Assembly: GCF_000143985.1 (NCBI RefSeq)
Contig: NC_014364.1
Location: 1,674,001-1,738,000, forward strand
Length of the DNA: 64,000 nt
Direction of reading: 5' to 3'
DNA from: Sediminispirochaeta smaragdinae DSM 11293
GTDB taxonomy: Bacteria > Spirochaetota > Spirochaetia > DSM-16054 > Sediminispirochaetaceae
A program made the position numbers and the translations under genes. Within the stretch, counting starts at the first letter, position 1; every line of letters begins with the position of its first letter. The notes beneath the pieces were generated by a model. That model saw only the letters and a list, made by a program, of their open reading frames with translations, searched no databases and was not told the origin of the DNA. Below, piece by piece: positions 36,570-44,370 of this stretch.

Positions 36570-38360
36570 ATGAAAGTTCGTTCAAAATTGCTCTTACTGA
36601 ATGTTGTTTTTTTAGTCGGTTTTCTTTGTGCGGGATTTGTACTGACCCTTTCCATCCGGACGCTTATGTCCGAATACCATATCGGTCTTGAAGGAACCAG
36701 CCTCATAGGCGAACTCCATGAGTTAAGTAACCTTACGAAGGAAATCCTGCTTGCCGAGGACTTACACGATACGCTTCCTGAGGTTATCGCACAGGTCCGC
36801 CGTGTCGACGATAGAATCGAAACGTATCTTACCGAGAGTGTTAAGACGGCTCCCCGGGAAACCAAAGACGTTCTTGAGATATACGATGTTACAAAACGGC
36901 AGCTGGAATCGGTTTTGGCAAAGGTTGAGGAGATTGAAAAGCGTTACCCCGATTATCTGCCCGGGCTGGTTGAGGCTTACTCCTACTACCAGGTTTTTAC
37001 CATAGACCGGGCGGCAAAAGAGGTGTTGCAGCTTTCAACTTATTTAAGCGAAACCCTTACTGTACGCCTGAAAGCACTTGTTGACGAGGTATCACGACAG
37101 AACGCTCGGCTTGCTTCCTCGGCAATTCGCTTCTCGATCATTGTTTCTGCCATCATTCTTTTTATACTCACCTTTTTCTCGCTTCTAACGATCAGGGGTC
37201 TTGATAGAAGGATAGGGGAATTCCGGCGGCAACTTCTCCGTTTTGAGACGGGGGATATTTCTTCCGATGTGGTCCTGACGGGACGGGATGAGTTCTCGGC
37301 TATTGCCGAGGCGATGAATCAGTTTATTATCCTCTTAAGAGAATTATTGTATGATGTTCGTAAGATCATCTTTGCTCATCATGAAAGCCAAAAGGAAACA
37401 ATAGGCATCATTGAAACCTCTGATCGTGTACGCGAAGAGGCTATCGCTGGTGTCAAGACTGCGGAGGATGAGGCGGAACAGCTCCACACAATGGTATCCG
37501 CTGGGGAGTCGGAACTAAAAGAGCTTCGAAAAGGGTTTTCCGATCTCAGTATGAAGCTTTCAAGCCAGAACACTTCGATTAGTGAATCGAGTGCCGCAGT
37601 GGAGGAGATGAACGCCTCAATTGCAAGTGCCACCCGTATTGCACGAGAACGGCAGGAAGCTTCCGGCCGGCTTGCCGTAAGTACTCAGAAAGGGCATACG
37701 ATGCTTGAGGCGACAGGAAAAATGGTCTCCGATACGGTTTCTGATATGGAAAAAATCAAAGACATCGTTACTATTATTAACGACATAAGCGAAAAGACCA
37801 ACCTGCTTTCGATGAATGCCGCTATCCAGGCCTCTCATGCGGGAGAGGCGGGTAAGGGCTTTGCCGTTCTTGCCGGTGAGATTCGCAGGCTTGCCGATAG
37901 TACAGGTGAAAATGCCCGTATGATTCAGGAAGCCATTGAAACGGCTGCAAAGCGATCTGTGGAGATGAACCAGGGGGCAGTCAATACATTACAGCTCTTC
38001 CGGGAAATCCTTGCGGAAAGCGATAGGGCTCAGTCGTCGATGTCAGAGATCGTCGGAGCAATGGAAGAGATTCTTTCCGGAAGCGGAGAAATTACCAGGG
38101 CGATCCTCTCCATCCGTGATACATCTGTGGAAATGGATGAACGATCTGCTGAAATGGATAATGCGTCGTTGAAGGTAAGCAAGACCATCGGACGGGTGGG
38201 AGGGCATGCTTCCACCATGGAAAATGCGACCACAGACCTTGGCAAAGCGGTCCTTTCAATGGGAGAAAGGGTGACGCAGCTGGGAGAGGCCGGCCGCAAT
38301 ACTGCTGCCGTGATTGCCTCTCTTGCAGAAAAAATCGGCCGGTTTCGATTGGAAGATTAA
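36570..38360 (+). CDS. methyl-accepting chemotaxis protein
   Basis: 596 residues. First membrane helix at about residues 7-30, a periplasmic four-helix-like sensing region, second helix at about 182-205, HAMP, then the signalling domain with the hairpin tip EKTNLLSMNAAIQASHAGEAGKGFAVLAGE in family-typical form. Glu/Gln-rich methylation helices flank it. The ligand is unknown. ATG at 36570 is chosen because it opens the membrane helix; upstream codons do not look like coding sequence. The 3' end overlaps the opposite-strand polyprenyl synthase gene by four bases. Confidence 0.93.
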   Translation: MKVRSKLLLLNVVFLVGFLCAGFVLTLSIRTLMSEYHIGLEGTSLIGELHELSNLTKEILLAEDLHDTLPEVIAQVRRVDDRIETYLTESVKTAPRETKDVLEIYDVTKRQLESVLAKVEEIEKRYPDYLPGLVEAYSYYQVFTIDRAAKEVLQLSTYLSETLTVRLKALVDEVSRQNARLASSAIRFSIIVSAIILFILTFFSLLTIRGLDRRIGEFRRQLLRFETGDISSDVVLTGRDEFSAIAEAMNQFIILLRELLYDVRKIIFAHHESQKETIGIIETSDRVREEAIAGVKTAEDEAEQLHTMVSAGESELKELRKGFSDLSMKLSSQNTSISESSAAVEEMNASIASATRIARERQEASGRLAVSTQKGHTMLEATGKMVSDTVSDMEKIKDIVTIINDISEKTNLLSMNAAIQASHAGEAGKGFAVLAGEIRRLADSTGENARMIQEAIETAAKRSVEMNQGAVNTLQLFREILAESDRAQSSMSEIVGAMEEILSGSGEITRAILSIRDTSVEMDERSAEMDNASLKVSKTIGRVGGHASTMENATTDLGKAVLSMGERVTQLGEAGRNTAAVIASLAEKIGRFRLED

Positions 38361-39325
38361 TAGGATCGAGCCAGGACGGTTCGGGTCAGCGCAAGTAGTT
38401 GCTCTCTTGCCTGGTTCGCCGGAAGATGGTCAAGTGCCTCTATGGCCCTGTCGGTGTAGCATTGAGCCTCCTCCCGGGCGGTGGCGAGAGCCCCACTTCC
38501 TTCTACTATCGAAAGAAGCGCATCAACTACGCCGGGATCATTGGGCAGGCGTTGAATCAAAGCGGATATCTCTTCCGACTGCTTTGTTTCTCTGGCAATA
38601 ATCAACGGCAGGGTACATACCCCTTGGCGTAGATCACTGCCCGCAGGTTTTCCGAGTACCTCTTTGCTGCCTGTGTAATCAAGGATGTCGTCGATGATCT
38701 GAAATGCCATGCCTATGGCATACCCGGCCCGTCGTGCCCACATCACCTGAGTTTTATTCATTTTGCTTTGGCTCGCTCCTGCATGAAATGAAAGAAGGAA
38801 AAGCGCTGCTGTCTTTCCCGCAATTCTTCGAAGATATGTCCTGCGGGAAATGGCAAAATCGTACTCTTTCGTGGACTGATCAATTTCGCTTTGACAGATA
38901 AAACCAACAGCAGTGCTGAGGGACCTGCCGTTTTCAATTGTCGCATATTGGGCGGCAATCGAAAAACAGCGGCTGAAGAGGTAGTCCCCCATCAGGATAG
39001 CCTTTCGAATGCCTATCTTTGTATGAACGGCGGGAACTCCCCTACGGGTATCCGCATCGTCTATGACATCGTCATGAATAAGTGTTGCGATATGAAGCAT
39101 CTCAATGGCCGCGGCAATATCGTACGCCTTTTTTTTGGAGAACTTACCGCATCGCGCCGTGAGAAGGAGAAAGGATGGCCTGAGCATCTTACCCTGTGCA
39201 AGAATAAGCTCTTCAAGTCCCTCTCTGATTGTCGGGCTGCTGTTTCTAATATGAGTAAGTATAACCTCCCTGACCCGAAGGAGATCGGAGTCGAGGGAGG
39301 GAATACCAAGAACGGATTGCTTCAT
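38357..39325 (-). CDS. polyprenyl diphosphate synthase (DmkB/HepT/IspB-like)
   Basis: Trans-isoprenyl diphosphate synthase making the side chain of a quinone or a lipid carrier. 322 residues. The first aspartate-rich motif is HDDVIDDADTRRG and the second is QIIDDILDYTG. Chain length cannot be read from sequence. It begins at the base next to the NDH-2 stop, so both are one minus-strand unit; that pairing argues for (demethyl)menaquinone synthesis. Confidence 0.92.
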   Translation of the reverse strand: MKQSVLGIPSLDSDLLRVREVILTHIRNSSPTIREGLEELILAQGKMLRPSFLLLTARCGKFSKKKAYDIAAAIEMLHIATLIHDDVIDDADTRRGVPAVHTKIGIRKAILMGDYLFSRCFSIAAQYATIENGRSLSTAVGFICQSEIDQSTKEYDFAISRRTYLRRIAGKTAALFLLSFHAGASQSKMNKTQVMWARRAGYAIGMAFQIIDDILDYTGSKEVLGKPAGSDLRQGVCTLPLIIARETKQSEEISALIQRLPNDPGVVDALLSIVEGSGALATAREEAQCYTDRAIEALDHLPANQAREQLLALTRTVLARSY

Positions 39326-41410
39326 CTATTTGGGTTCACCGCTATAGAGGTAACTCTTTTTCGCTAATTTCGTTCCATTCCACCACTTTTTGATCCAAGG
39401 CATTACCCAATGGTCAAGACCCAGGCCGCGACCTGCTCCGCCCATCATAAGAATGGCCGCGAATACAAACCAGAGCTGATTCCAGCTGAACATTCCCGAC
39501 AAGGTGAAGATCAGGCACATACCGATCGACACAACTGCGGCAATCCAGGTAAAAAGACCACCCATGAGGGCAAGACCGATACCTATCTCTACAACAACAA
39601 CCATGACCTGGAACAACTGAAAGGGCAGGTGAACAAAGATGCCGTCCATGAAGGTTTGGCGAAACCATGTCACCAAGGGATTATCATAGGCAAGGATAGA
39701 GTTCGCCGTATCCCAGATGGTATGGAAGGCCTGCTCGGCATGGGCGACTGCAGTGGATGCGGCACCTGCAACGGCATCGGAAGCGGCGGATACCGCGTCT
39801 GAAGCTGCCTTGACCGTATTTGCGGCGGCGTCTGCCGCTGTACCGCTTGCGGCTGTGACGGCATCTGAGGCTGCGTGGGCCACGGTGGCGGCTGCATCTG
39901 TTGCTGCACCGCTTGCGGCTGTGACCGCCTCGGTGGCAGTCTGAGCAGCCTGCGTTCCTGCCTCTGCAGCGGAAGCGGCACTGGTTGCGTCTGTAACTGC
40001 CTGTACACCCGCCTGCACAACTCCTTGGCTAAACATCCATCCCGATTTCGAACCGGCCGAGAAATGAAACCATCCTTCACCAATCTTATTGATCCCTTCG
40101 AAGACCCACATCAGGCCGAGCCAGAGACGCAAGAGGACTGCCCAGTAATTGGGAATCTTCGCTGAAATGAGATTGCGAACCAGGGAACGTCCCTCTTTGA
40201 TGTCGAGGATTTCGTGTCGCAGGTAGCCCCATACGGCATTGAAGCCTGCAAGACCAAAAAGATAATGAACGTTGATGAGGTGCTTCAAAGCTGTTGCGAA
40301 AAAGCCCGACATCGATATGCCCATATTGTGGCTTACGGCATATTTCCCACCAAGGGAGACCATGAAACCGTGGTAGTTCGACTTGAACGCCTTCATGGGA
40401 CTTCCTTCGATGGAAGCGGCGACATTATGAGCGACTACCTCTGCGGTTTGCAGTGCCGTCTCTACAATCTGGGGAAGTGGCTTTTCGTTTTCAAGGAACC
40501 ACACCATATCCCCGGTAAGAAAGACGTTTTCTTTACCCGGACTTCTCAGATATTCGTCTGCCTTTTGCCTGCTGCAGTGTCCCTGCTCGAGATCCAACTC
40601 CCCGCCAAAGGCTGTTCCGAAAACACCGCAGGTCCAGATAAAGGTTTTTGCATCATGGGAATCGCAGTTGTTTGTTGAAAAGCCGTCGGGAGTCACTTCG
40701 GTAATTCTGCTTTCGAGGCAGATTTCCACGCCGTGCTTTTCCAGATACTTCATCGTTTTCTGCTGAAGTTTTTCCGGCAGGATCGGAAGTATTTCACCGA
40801 GGGCCTCGACGACCATGATCCTTACTTCCGATTCATCGATGCCGTACTCTCTGCAGAGCGTGCTTCGCCGTTCAACCAACTCTCCCGCCAGTTCGATACC
40901 GGTAAAACCGGCACCAGCGACGGCAAAGGTCAGAAGCTTTTTTCGCTCTTCCGGGTCCAATGTCTGACTCGCTTCCAAAAACATCCGCTCGGTATGCTCA
41001 CGGATCTTCATCGCATCTTCAAAGGACCAGAGCGTGAAAGCGTGCTCTTGTGCTCCCGGGACACCGAAAAAACATGGTTCGGCACCGGTCCCCAGAACCA
41101 GGTAGTCATACTCATAAGAGTCGCTTTTACCCGTTAATTTCTTTCCTGTGAAGTCGATAGCGGTGATTTCATCGAGAACGACATGTACTCGTTTTCCGGA
41201 AAAAATACGAGCAAAGGAGACCCTGACCGAATCAGGTTCAACCCTTGCTCCTGCGACTTCATGGAGTTCCGTCATCAGGGTATGATAGGGGTTTCGGTCT
41301 ATAAGGGTAATTTCTATCTCAGGTCGTTTCTTGAACTGTTTATGTAATTTCTTTGCAGTTTCAACACCCCCATATCCACCGCCGAGAATCACAATATTGG
41401 TTTTACCCAT
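39326..41410 (-). CDS. type II NADH dehydrogenase fused to a DoxX membrane domain
   Basis: 694 residues. Residues 1-400 are an NDH-2 flavoprotein: FAD-binding VILGGGYGGVETAKK at the N terminus and the NAD(P)H-binding FAVAGAGFTGIELAGE near residue 165. From about 420 a DoxX-like membrane domain starts (LLRLWLGLMWVFEGINKIG), is interrupted by an Ala/Thr/Asp/Val-rich segment at about 470-565, and resumes with three helices from about 590. The insert shows an 18-base DNA repeat 66 bases apart (39842 and 39908), a 22-residue period. The start has GGAGGAAGGA upstream. Electrons would pass from NADH to a quinone at the membrane. Confidence 0.9.
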   Translation of the reverse strand: MGKTNIVILGGGYGGVETAKKLHKQFKKRPEIEITLIDRNPYHTLMTELHEVAGARVEPDSVRVSFARIFSGKRVHVVLDEITAIDFTGKKLTGKSDSYEYDYLVLGTGAEPCFFGVPGAQEHAFTLWSFEDAMKIREHTERMFLEASQTLDPEERKKLLTFAVAGAGFTGIELAGELVERRSTLCREYGIDESEVRIMVVEALGEILPILPEKLQQKTMKYLEKHGVEICLESRITEVTPDGFSTNNCDSHDAKTFIWTCGVFGTAFGGELDLEQGHCSRQKADEYLRSPGKENVFLTGDMVWFLENEKPLPQIVETALQTAEVVAHNVAASIEGSPMKAFKSNYHGFMVSLGGKYAVSHNMGISMSGFFATALKHLINVHYLFGLAGFNAVWGYLRHEILDIKEGRSLVRNLISAKIPNYWAVLLRLWLGLMWVFEGINKIGEGWFHFSAGSKSGWMFSQGVVQAGVQAVTDATSAASAAEAGTQAAQTATEAVTAASGAATDAAATVAHAASDAVTAASGTAADAAANTVKAASDAVSAASDAVAGAASTAVAHAEQAFHTIWDTANSILAYDNPLVTWFRQTFMDGIFVHLPFQLFQVMVVVVEIGIGLALMGGLFTWIAAVVSIGMCLIFTLSGMFSWNQLWFVFAAILMMGGAGRGLGLDHWVMPWIKKWWNGTKLAKKSYLYSGEPK

Positions 41411-41433
41411 TCCTTCCTCCAGATTCTGTTATG

Positions 41434-41455
41434 ATTTTCACGTTATTGTGAATAT
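41434..41455. promoter_or_regulatory. inverted repeat TTCAC-N6-GTGAA
   Basis: Arms ATTTTCAC (41434-41441) and GTGAATAT (41448-41455) pair at seven of eight positions. It lies just upstream of the NDH-2 ribosome binding site and downstream of the predicted start of that transcript. It may be an operator; the regulator is unknown. Confidence 0.35.
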
Positions 41456-41464
41456 TTTCTAAAT

Positions 41465-41481
41465 ATGATCGATTCGATCAT
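41465..41481. promoter_or_regulatory. perfect 17-bp palindrome, candidate operator
   Basis: ATGATCGA (41465-41472), one central base, and TCGATCAT (41474-41481). It falls immediately downstream of the predicted minus-strand transcription start (about 41484), a typical repressor position. Confidence 0.45.
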
Positions 41482-41490
41482 GCTTTAGTG

Positions 41491-41519
41491 ATGATAGAAG
41501 ATAATTATCTTTTCTGCAA
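41491..41519 (-). promoter_or_regulatory. predicted promoter of the NDH-2/polyprenyl synthase operon
   Basis: Read on the minus strand: -35 TTGCAG (41519-41514), 17-base spacer, -10 TATCAT (41496-41491). The spacer contains the palindrome AAGATAATTATCTT (41498-41511), which resembles part of a Fur-type box; binding there would occlude the promoter. Confidence 0.5.
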
Positions 41520-41525
41520 CTACAT

Positions 41526-41540
41526 GCTTCTGTCAGAAGC
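41526..41540. promoter_or_regulatory. perfect 15-bp inverted repeat before apbE
   Basis: GCTTCTG (41526-41532), central T, CAGAAGC (41534-41540), 37 bases upstream of the ApbE start. Too short a loop to be a terminator hairpin, so an operator is likelier. Confidence 0.35.
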
Positions 41541-41577
41541 TTGACTTTTCAAGAGAAATAAGAGAAATTTTCGCACC

Positions 41578-42618
41578 ATGAAATATCGTCTATATGCTTT
41601 TTTTTTCTTACTATGTATTCTATCGTCATGCGGGACGGAGAAATCGCAAGATCCTATAGCGGAGACACGTTTTGCTTTGGGGACAACCTGCACCATCACG
41701 GTCTTTCGAAAGGCGGATGCCCATCATATACAAGAGGCCTTTGATGCCGTTCACCGTGTGGAGTCTCTCATGAGTGTGAATTTGGATGATTCGGAGATCT
41801 CGGTTCTCAATGACCATGCAGGCAGGGATCCTTTGCAGTTTTCCGATGATACCTTTTTTCTTCTTTCCAAGGCAAAGGAGTATGCCCAGCTTTCGGGTGG
41901 CGCCTTTGATCCCACCGTCGGACCTCTTGTCTCTCTTTGGGGAATAGGAAGTGATGAAGCAAGGCTTCCTGAGCGATCCGAGATCTTGGATGCACTTGCG
42001 TTGATTGATTATCACAATCTGGTTCTCAATAGTGAACATCGTACAGCCGAACTCCTGAAAAAAGGGATGGCCGTCGATCTTGGGGCAATCGCCAAGGGCT
42101 ATGCCGCGGATGCCGCCGCACAGGTCCTGAAAGATGATGAGGTGCCGTATGCTATTATCAACTTCGGCGGGAATGTTTTTGCGATGGGGCAGCGCTACGG
42201 AGATGGGCCCTGGAAGATTGGAATTCAGGATCCCGACGCCGAGCGGGGAAACTATATTGCCATTGCCCGAGTCGAGGATAGTGCCGTTGTCACCAGTGGG
42301 AAATATGAACGTTTTTTCATCCAGGACGGCGTGCGTTATCACCATATCCTCAGTACCGTCGACGGCTATCCGATAGAAAACGGGATAGCCTCGGTGACTG
42401 TTGTCGCCAGGGACTCGACCCTGGCGGACGCCTTCTCCACCATGTTGTTTGCCTTAGGCCCGGAGAAAGGTCTGCGGCTGGCAAGAGAGACCCCCTTTCT
42501 CCAGGCCGTGTTTGTTATGGAAGATAAATCGGTGCTGACATCCTCCGACCCCGACGGGTGGCTTACGATAGAGGACAGCCGGTACCATTTTGTGCAGGAT
42601 AGCGAGGTGACGGAATGA
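41578..42618 (+). CDS. apbE: ApbE-family FAD:protein FMN transferase, lipoprotein
   Basis: Attaches FMN covalently to Thr/Ser of exported flavoproteins. 346 residues. N-terminal lipoprotein signal with lipobox LSSC (Cys19), so it should be anchored outside the cytoplasmic membrane. The ApbE core is seen in GTTCTITVFRKADAHHIQ, GGAFDPTVGPLV and VDLGAIAKGYAADAAAQVLK. The ribosome binding site is weak. It is divergent from NDH-2 and its stop overlaps the next gene. Confidence 0.93.
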   Translation: MKYRLYAFFFLLCILSSCGTEKSQDPIAETRFALGTTCTITVFRKADAHHIQEAFDAVHRVESLMSVNLDDSEISVLNDHAGRDPLQFSDDTFFLLSKAKEYAQLSGGAFDPTVGPLVSLWGIGSDEARLPERSEILDALALIDYHNLVLNSEHRTAELLKKGMAVDLGAIAKGYAADAAAQVLKDDEVPYAIINFGGNVFAMGQRYGDGPWKIGIQDPDAERGNYIAIARVEDSAVVTSGKYERFFIQDGVRYHHILSTVDGYPIENGIASVTVVARDSTLADAFSTMLFALGPEKGLRLARETPFLQAVFVMEDKSVLTSSDPDGWLTIEDSRYHFVQDSEVTE

Positions 42619-42893
42619 GTAAATTTGACGATGTCCGGCTTATTTCCGGAGTGTGGTACCGACTTGACCTTTCCATGGGCAAGAGTTTTACCGCCTGCTG
42701 TATCATGGAAGAATCCGACGAGGGAGTGATTACCTTTTTCGAGTTCCCCGACGAGAGTAGAAAAGCTGCCGCAGATATTCTGCCCCATCTTGTCGATCTT
42801 GTGCCCATAGAACCTCCCGCAGAGATCAGCTACCGTATCGAGGATTTCCTCGATGACGAGGATGAAGTGGACGGGGAATCTGATGAGTGGTGA
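42615..42893 (+). CDS. uncharacterised 92-residue acidic protein
   Basis: Soluble, acidic, with no membrane helix or signal. The start overlaps the apbE stop (ATGA) and its end overlaps the next gene by 11 bases, so it is co-translated with both. It contains VWYRLDLSMGKSFTACCIME and an Asp/Glu-rich tail (FLDDEDEVDGESDEW). I recognise no domain; it is not the NusG-II-like protein often found beside ApbE in electron-transfer loci. Confidence 0.7.
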   Translation: MSKFDDVRLISGVWYRLDLSMGKSFTACCIMEESDEGVITFFEFPDESRKAAADILPHLVDLVPIEPPAEISYRIEDFLDDEDEVDGESDEW

Positions 42894-43395
42894 TCGTCAC
42901 AAGCCTGTTGCGGTTTTGGGCGGGCTGGCGCTTTTCCTTTCGGTCTTGGAGTTTATGATACCAAAGCCCGTGCCCTTTATGCGCTTGGGCATTGCGAATA
43001 TTCCGATTCTTATTGCACTTGCCCTTTTCGATGACCGTGAAGTGTGGCTTTTGGCTTTTCTAAAGATTGCAGGACAAGGGATTGTAAATGGGACACTCTT
43101 TTCATATATCATCCTTTTTTCCGCTACGGGAACCCTTGTCAGTGTGGCTGTTATGGTCCTTCTTCGGCGTTTTGCAAGGAAAGGCATCAGTCTCGTCGGT
43201 ATGAGCGTGGCGGGAGCCTTTGTCGGAAATTTGTCGCAAATAGTGCTTGCCAACCGCTTTATTTTCGGCAATGCGGCCCTTCTTATCGCTCCCCCCTTTC
43301 TGATCATCGGTTTGATCAGCGGGGCCATTATGGGATTTTTCGGTGATCGTTTTATTGCCGGAAGCCTTTGGGCTCGTAACTTCACGGAGGCCTAA
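42883..43395 (+). CDS. Gx transporter / heptaprenyl diphosphate synthase component I family membrane protein
   Basis: 170 residues with about five membrane helices. The N-terminal VLGGLALFLSVLEFMIP and FMRLGIANIPILIALALF match the Hpre_diP_synt_I family, related to ECF-transporter substrate-binding components. In the flavin-based electron transfer loci of Firmicutes a member of this family is called EetB. The ATG at 42883 gives an 11-base overlap with the previous gene; an earlier in-frame ATG lies at 42853. Function is not known from sequence. Confidence 0.8.
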   Translation: MSGDRHKPVAVLGGLALFLSVLEFMIPKPVPFMRLGIANIPILIALALFDDREVWLLAFLKIAGQGIVNGTLFSYIILFSATGTLVSVAVMVLLRRFARKGISLVGMSVAGAFVGNLSQIVLANRFIFGNAALLIAPPFLIIGLISGAIMGFFGDRFIAGSLWARNFTEA

Positions 43396-43398
43396 ACA

Positions 43399-44016
43399 TT
43401 GAATAAATTTCGTTTTATGGCGGGAGTCCTTTTAATTCCCGCCTTCGTATTTCAGCAGTCGCTTCTTTTCAGGATCATTCAAGTCGTCCTGCTTATCGTC
43501 TACTCCTTGCTTCTGGGGCGCCGGTTTCGATTCCTTCCCAATATTGCCCTCTTGCTGGGAGTCACTGTAGCGAATCTCCTTACTCCGGTAGGGGAGGTGC
43601 TCTTTCGTATCGGAACCTTCCCGGTCACCTCCGTCGCTCTGGTACAGGGCTTGATGAGGGCCCTACTTTTTATCGGTCTTGTCTATCTCTCCCGTTCTTC
43701 GATAAGCGCATCCCTCGCCCTTCCGGGCAAGGGGGGCGCTCTTGTCGCCAGGACCCTGTATTATTTTGAGAAAATTATAAACTTCGATCCTCCGGCAAAA
43801 GAGAAGGGCTTCTGGTATGCCCTCACTCACCTTGGGAAGCGGCTGGATCAGATCCTTCTTTTTTGCTTTCAAGAGGCTGACGAGTCACCGGCTGACACCC
43901 TTGCCGGGAAGAGGGGAGAGGCTGTGGTGCCTCTGATCGGGATTCGTATCTATATTGTGGTCCTGATTCTCCTCTTCTGGACGCTTTTTGTGATTTCACA
44001 AGTTATAAAGGCTTGA
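43399..44016 (+). CDS. uncharacterised membrane protein, possibly EcfT-like
   Basis: 205 residues with three to four hydrophobic N-terminal segments, an amphipathic middle (VARTLYYFEKIINF) and one C-terminal membrane helix. It starts at TTG 43399 with CGGAGG at 43385-43390, three bases after the previous stop. The layout vaguely resembles the coupling (T) component of ECF transporters, which would suit the S-like neighbour, but no diagnostic motif is clear. Its stop codon lies within the -35 element of the ilv promoter. Confidence 0.65.
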   Translation: MNKFRFMAGVLLIPAFVFQQSLLFRIIQVVLLIVYSLLLGRRFRFLPNIALLLGVTVANLLTPVGEVLFRIGTFPVTSVALVQGLMRALLFIGLVYLSRSSISASLALPGKGGALVARTLYYFEKIINFDPPAKEKGFWYALTHLGKRLDQILLFCFQEADESPADTLAGKRGEAVVPLIGIRIYIVVLILLFWTLFVISQVIKA

Positions 44017-44041
44017 CACGTTTTTTTCCCCTCGATACCCT
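44013..44041 (+). promoter_or_regulatory. predicted promoter of the ilv-leu operon
   Basis: TTGACA (44013-44018) is a perfect -35 element; 17 bases later TACCCT (44036-44041) is a weak -10. The -35 overlaps the stop of the preceding gene. Transcription would begin near 44048, leaving a leader of about 320 bases before ilvB. Confidence 0.5.
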
Positions 44042-44076
44042 TAGTTCTAAGATTTTTCCTTTAAGGAGTCCAAGGT

Positions 44077-44241
44077 ATGTTTACGATTATTGCTCGGTCC
44101 ATAAACCTTATTGTCCCGGTTATGAGCATTATTATTATCGTAAACATCCTCCTCTCCAGCCTACCAATTTCGATTATTATCCTATCCATTATTGGAAAGT
44201 TTCGCCGTTCGAGTATGGCGGCAGGTAATCGAGCCTGTTAG
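44077..44241 (+). CDS. putative Ile/Leu/Val-rich leader peptide of the ilv operon
   Basis: 54-codon reading frame with AAGGAG at 44063-44068, eight bases before the ATG. Residues 4-39 contain 15 Ile, 5 Leu and 3 Val, including runs of four and three Ile codons (SIIIIVNILL, ISIIIL). This is the expected composition of a leader peptide sensing the three products of the downstream operon. It is followed by hairpins 44226-44250 and 44295-44342. A small membrane protein is the alternative reading, since the peptide is hydrophobic. Confidence 0.6.
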   Translation: MFTIIARSINLIVPVMSIIIIVNILLSSLPISIIILSIIGKFRRSSMAAGNRAC

Positions 44242-44250
44242 GCTCGGTTA
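44226..44250 (+). promoter_or_regulatory. leader hairpin at the leader-peptide stop codon
   Basis: TAATCGAGCC (44226-44235) pairs with GGCTCGGTTA (44241-44250) over a five-base loop, with one G-U pair. It spans the leader-peptide stop (44239-44241), so ribosome position would decide whether it folds. Confidence 0.5.
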
Positions 44251-44294
44251 TCTGACCTAAATTACCCCGAACGACGAAACTGACTCGCTGTCTC

Positions 44295-44342
44295 CCTCCC
44301 GGAAGGTGCATCCATATGCACCGGGAATGCCGGAGAGGTTTT
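44295..44342 (+). terminator. terminator-like hairpin of the ilv attenuator
   Basis: Inner hairpin GGTGCAT-CCAT-ATGCACC (44305-44322) is enclosed by CCTCCCGG (44295-44302) pairing with CCGGAGAGG (44330-44338, one bulge), followed by TTTT (44339-44342). It lies just before the ilvB ribosome binding site. No T-box consensus (AGGGTGG...) is present, so peptide-controlled attenuation is the better model. Confidence 0.5.
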
Positions 44343-44370
44343 GTCGTGCCCGGGGAAGATCAAGGAGGTT

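Noticed and set aside
39717-39944. Ala-rich plus-strand frame opposite the NDH-2/DoxX insert
   Set aside because: A mirror of the repetitive Ala codons on the other strand; the NDH-2 frame continues through it with conserved domains on both sides.
39717-40010. Repeat cluster considered as a CRISPR array
   Set aside because: The repeats are imperfect, lie inside a coding frame with a 22-residue period and have no unique spacers or cas genes nearby.
44013-44228. 71-codon frame overlapping the ilv leader, starting at TTG
   Set aside because: It begins inside the -35 element, has no ribosome binding site and overlaps the better supported leader-peptide frame at 44077.
44241-44370. T-box riboswitch before ilvB
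   Set aside because: The conserved T-box sequence (AGGGTGGNACCGCG) is absent, and an Ile/Leu/Val-rich leader frame offers a simpler explanation.
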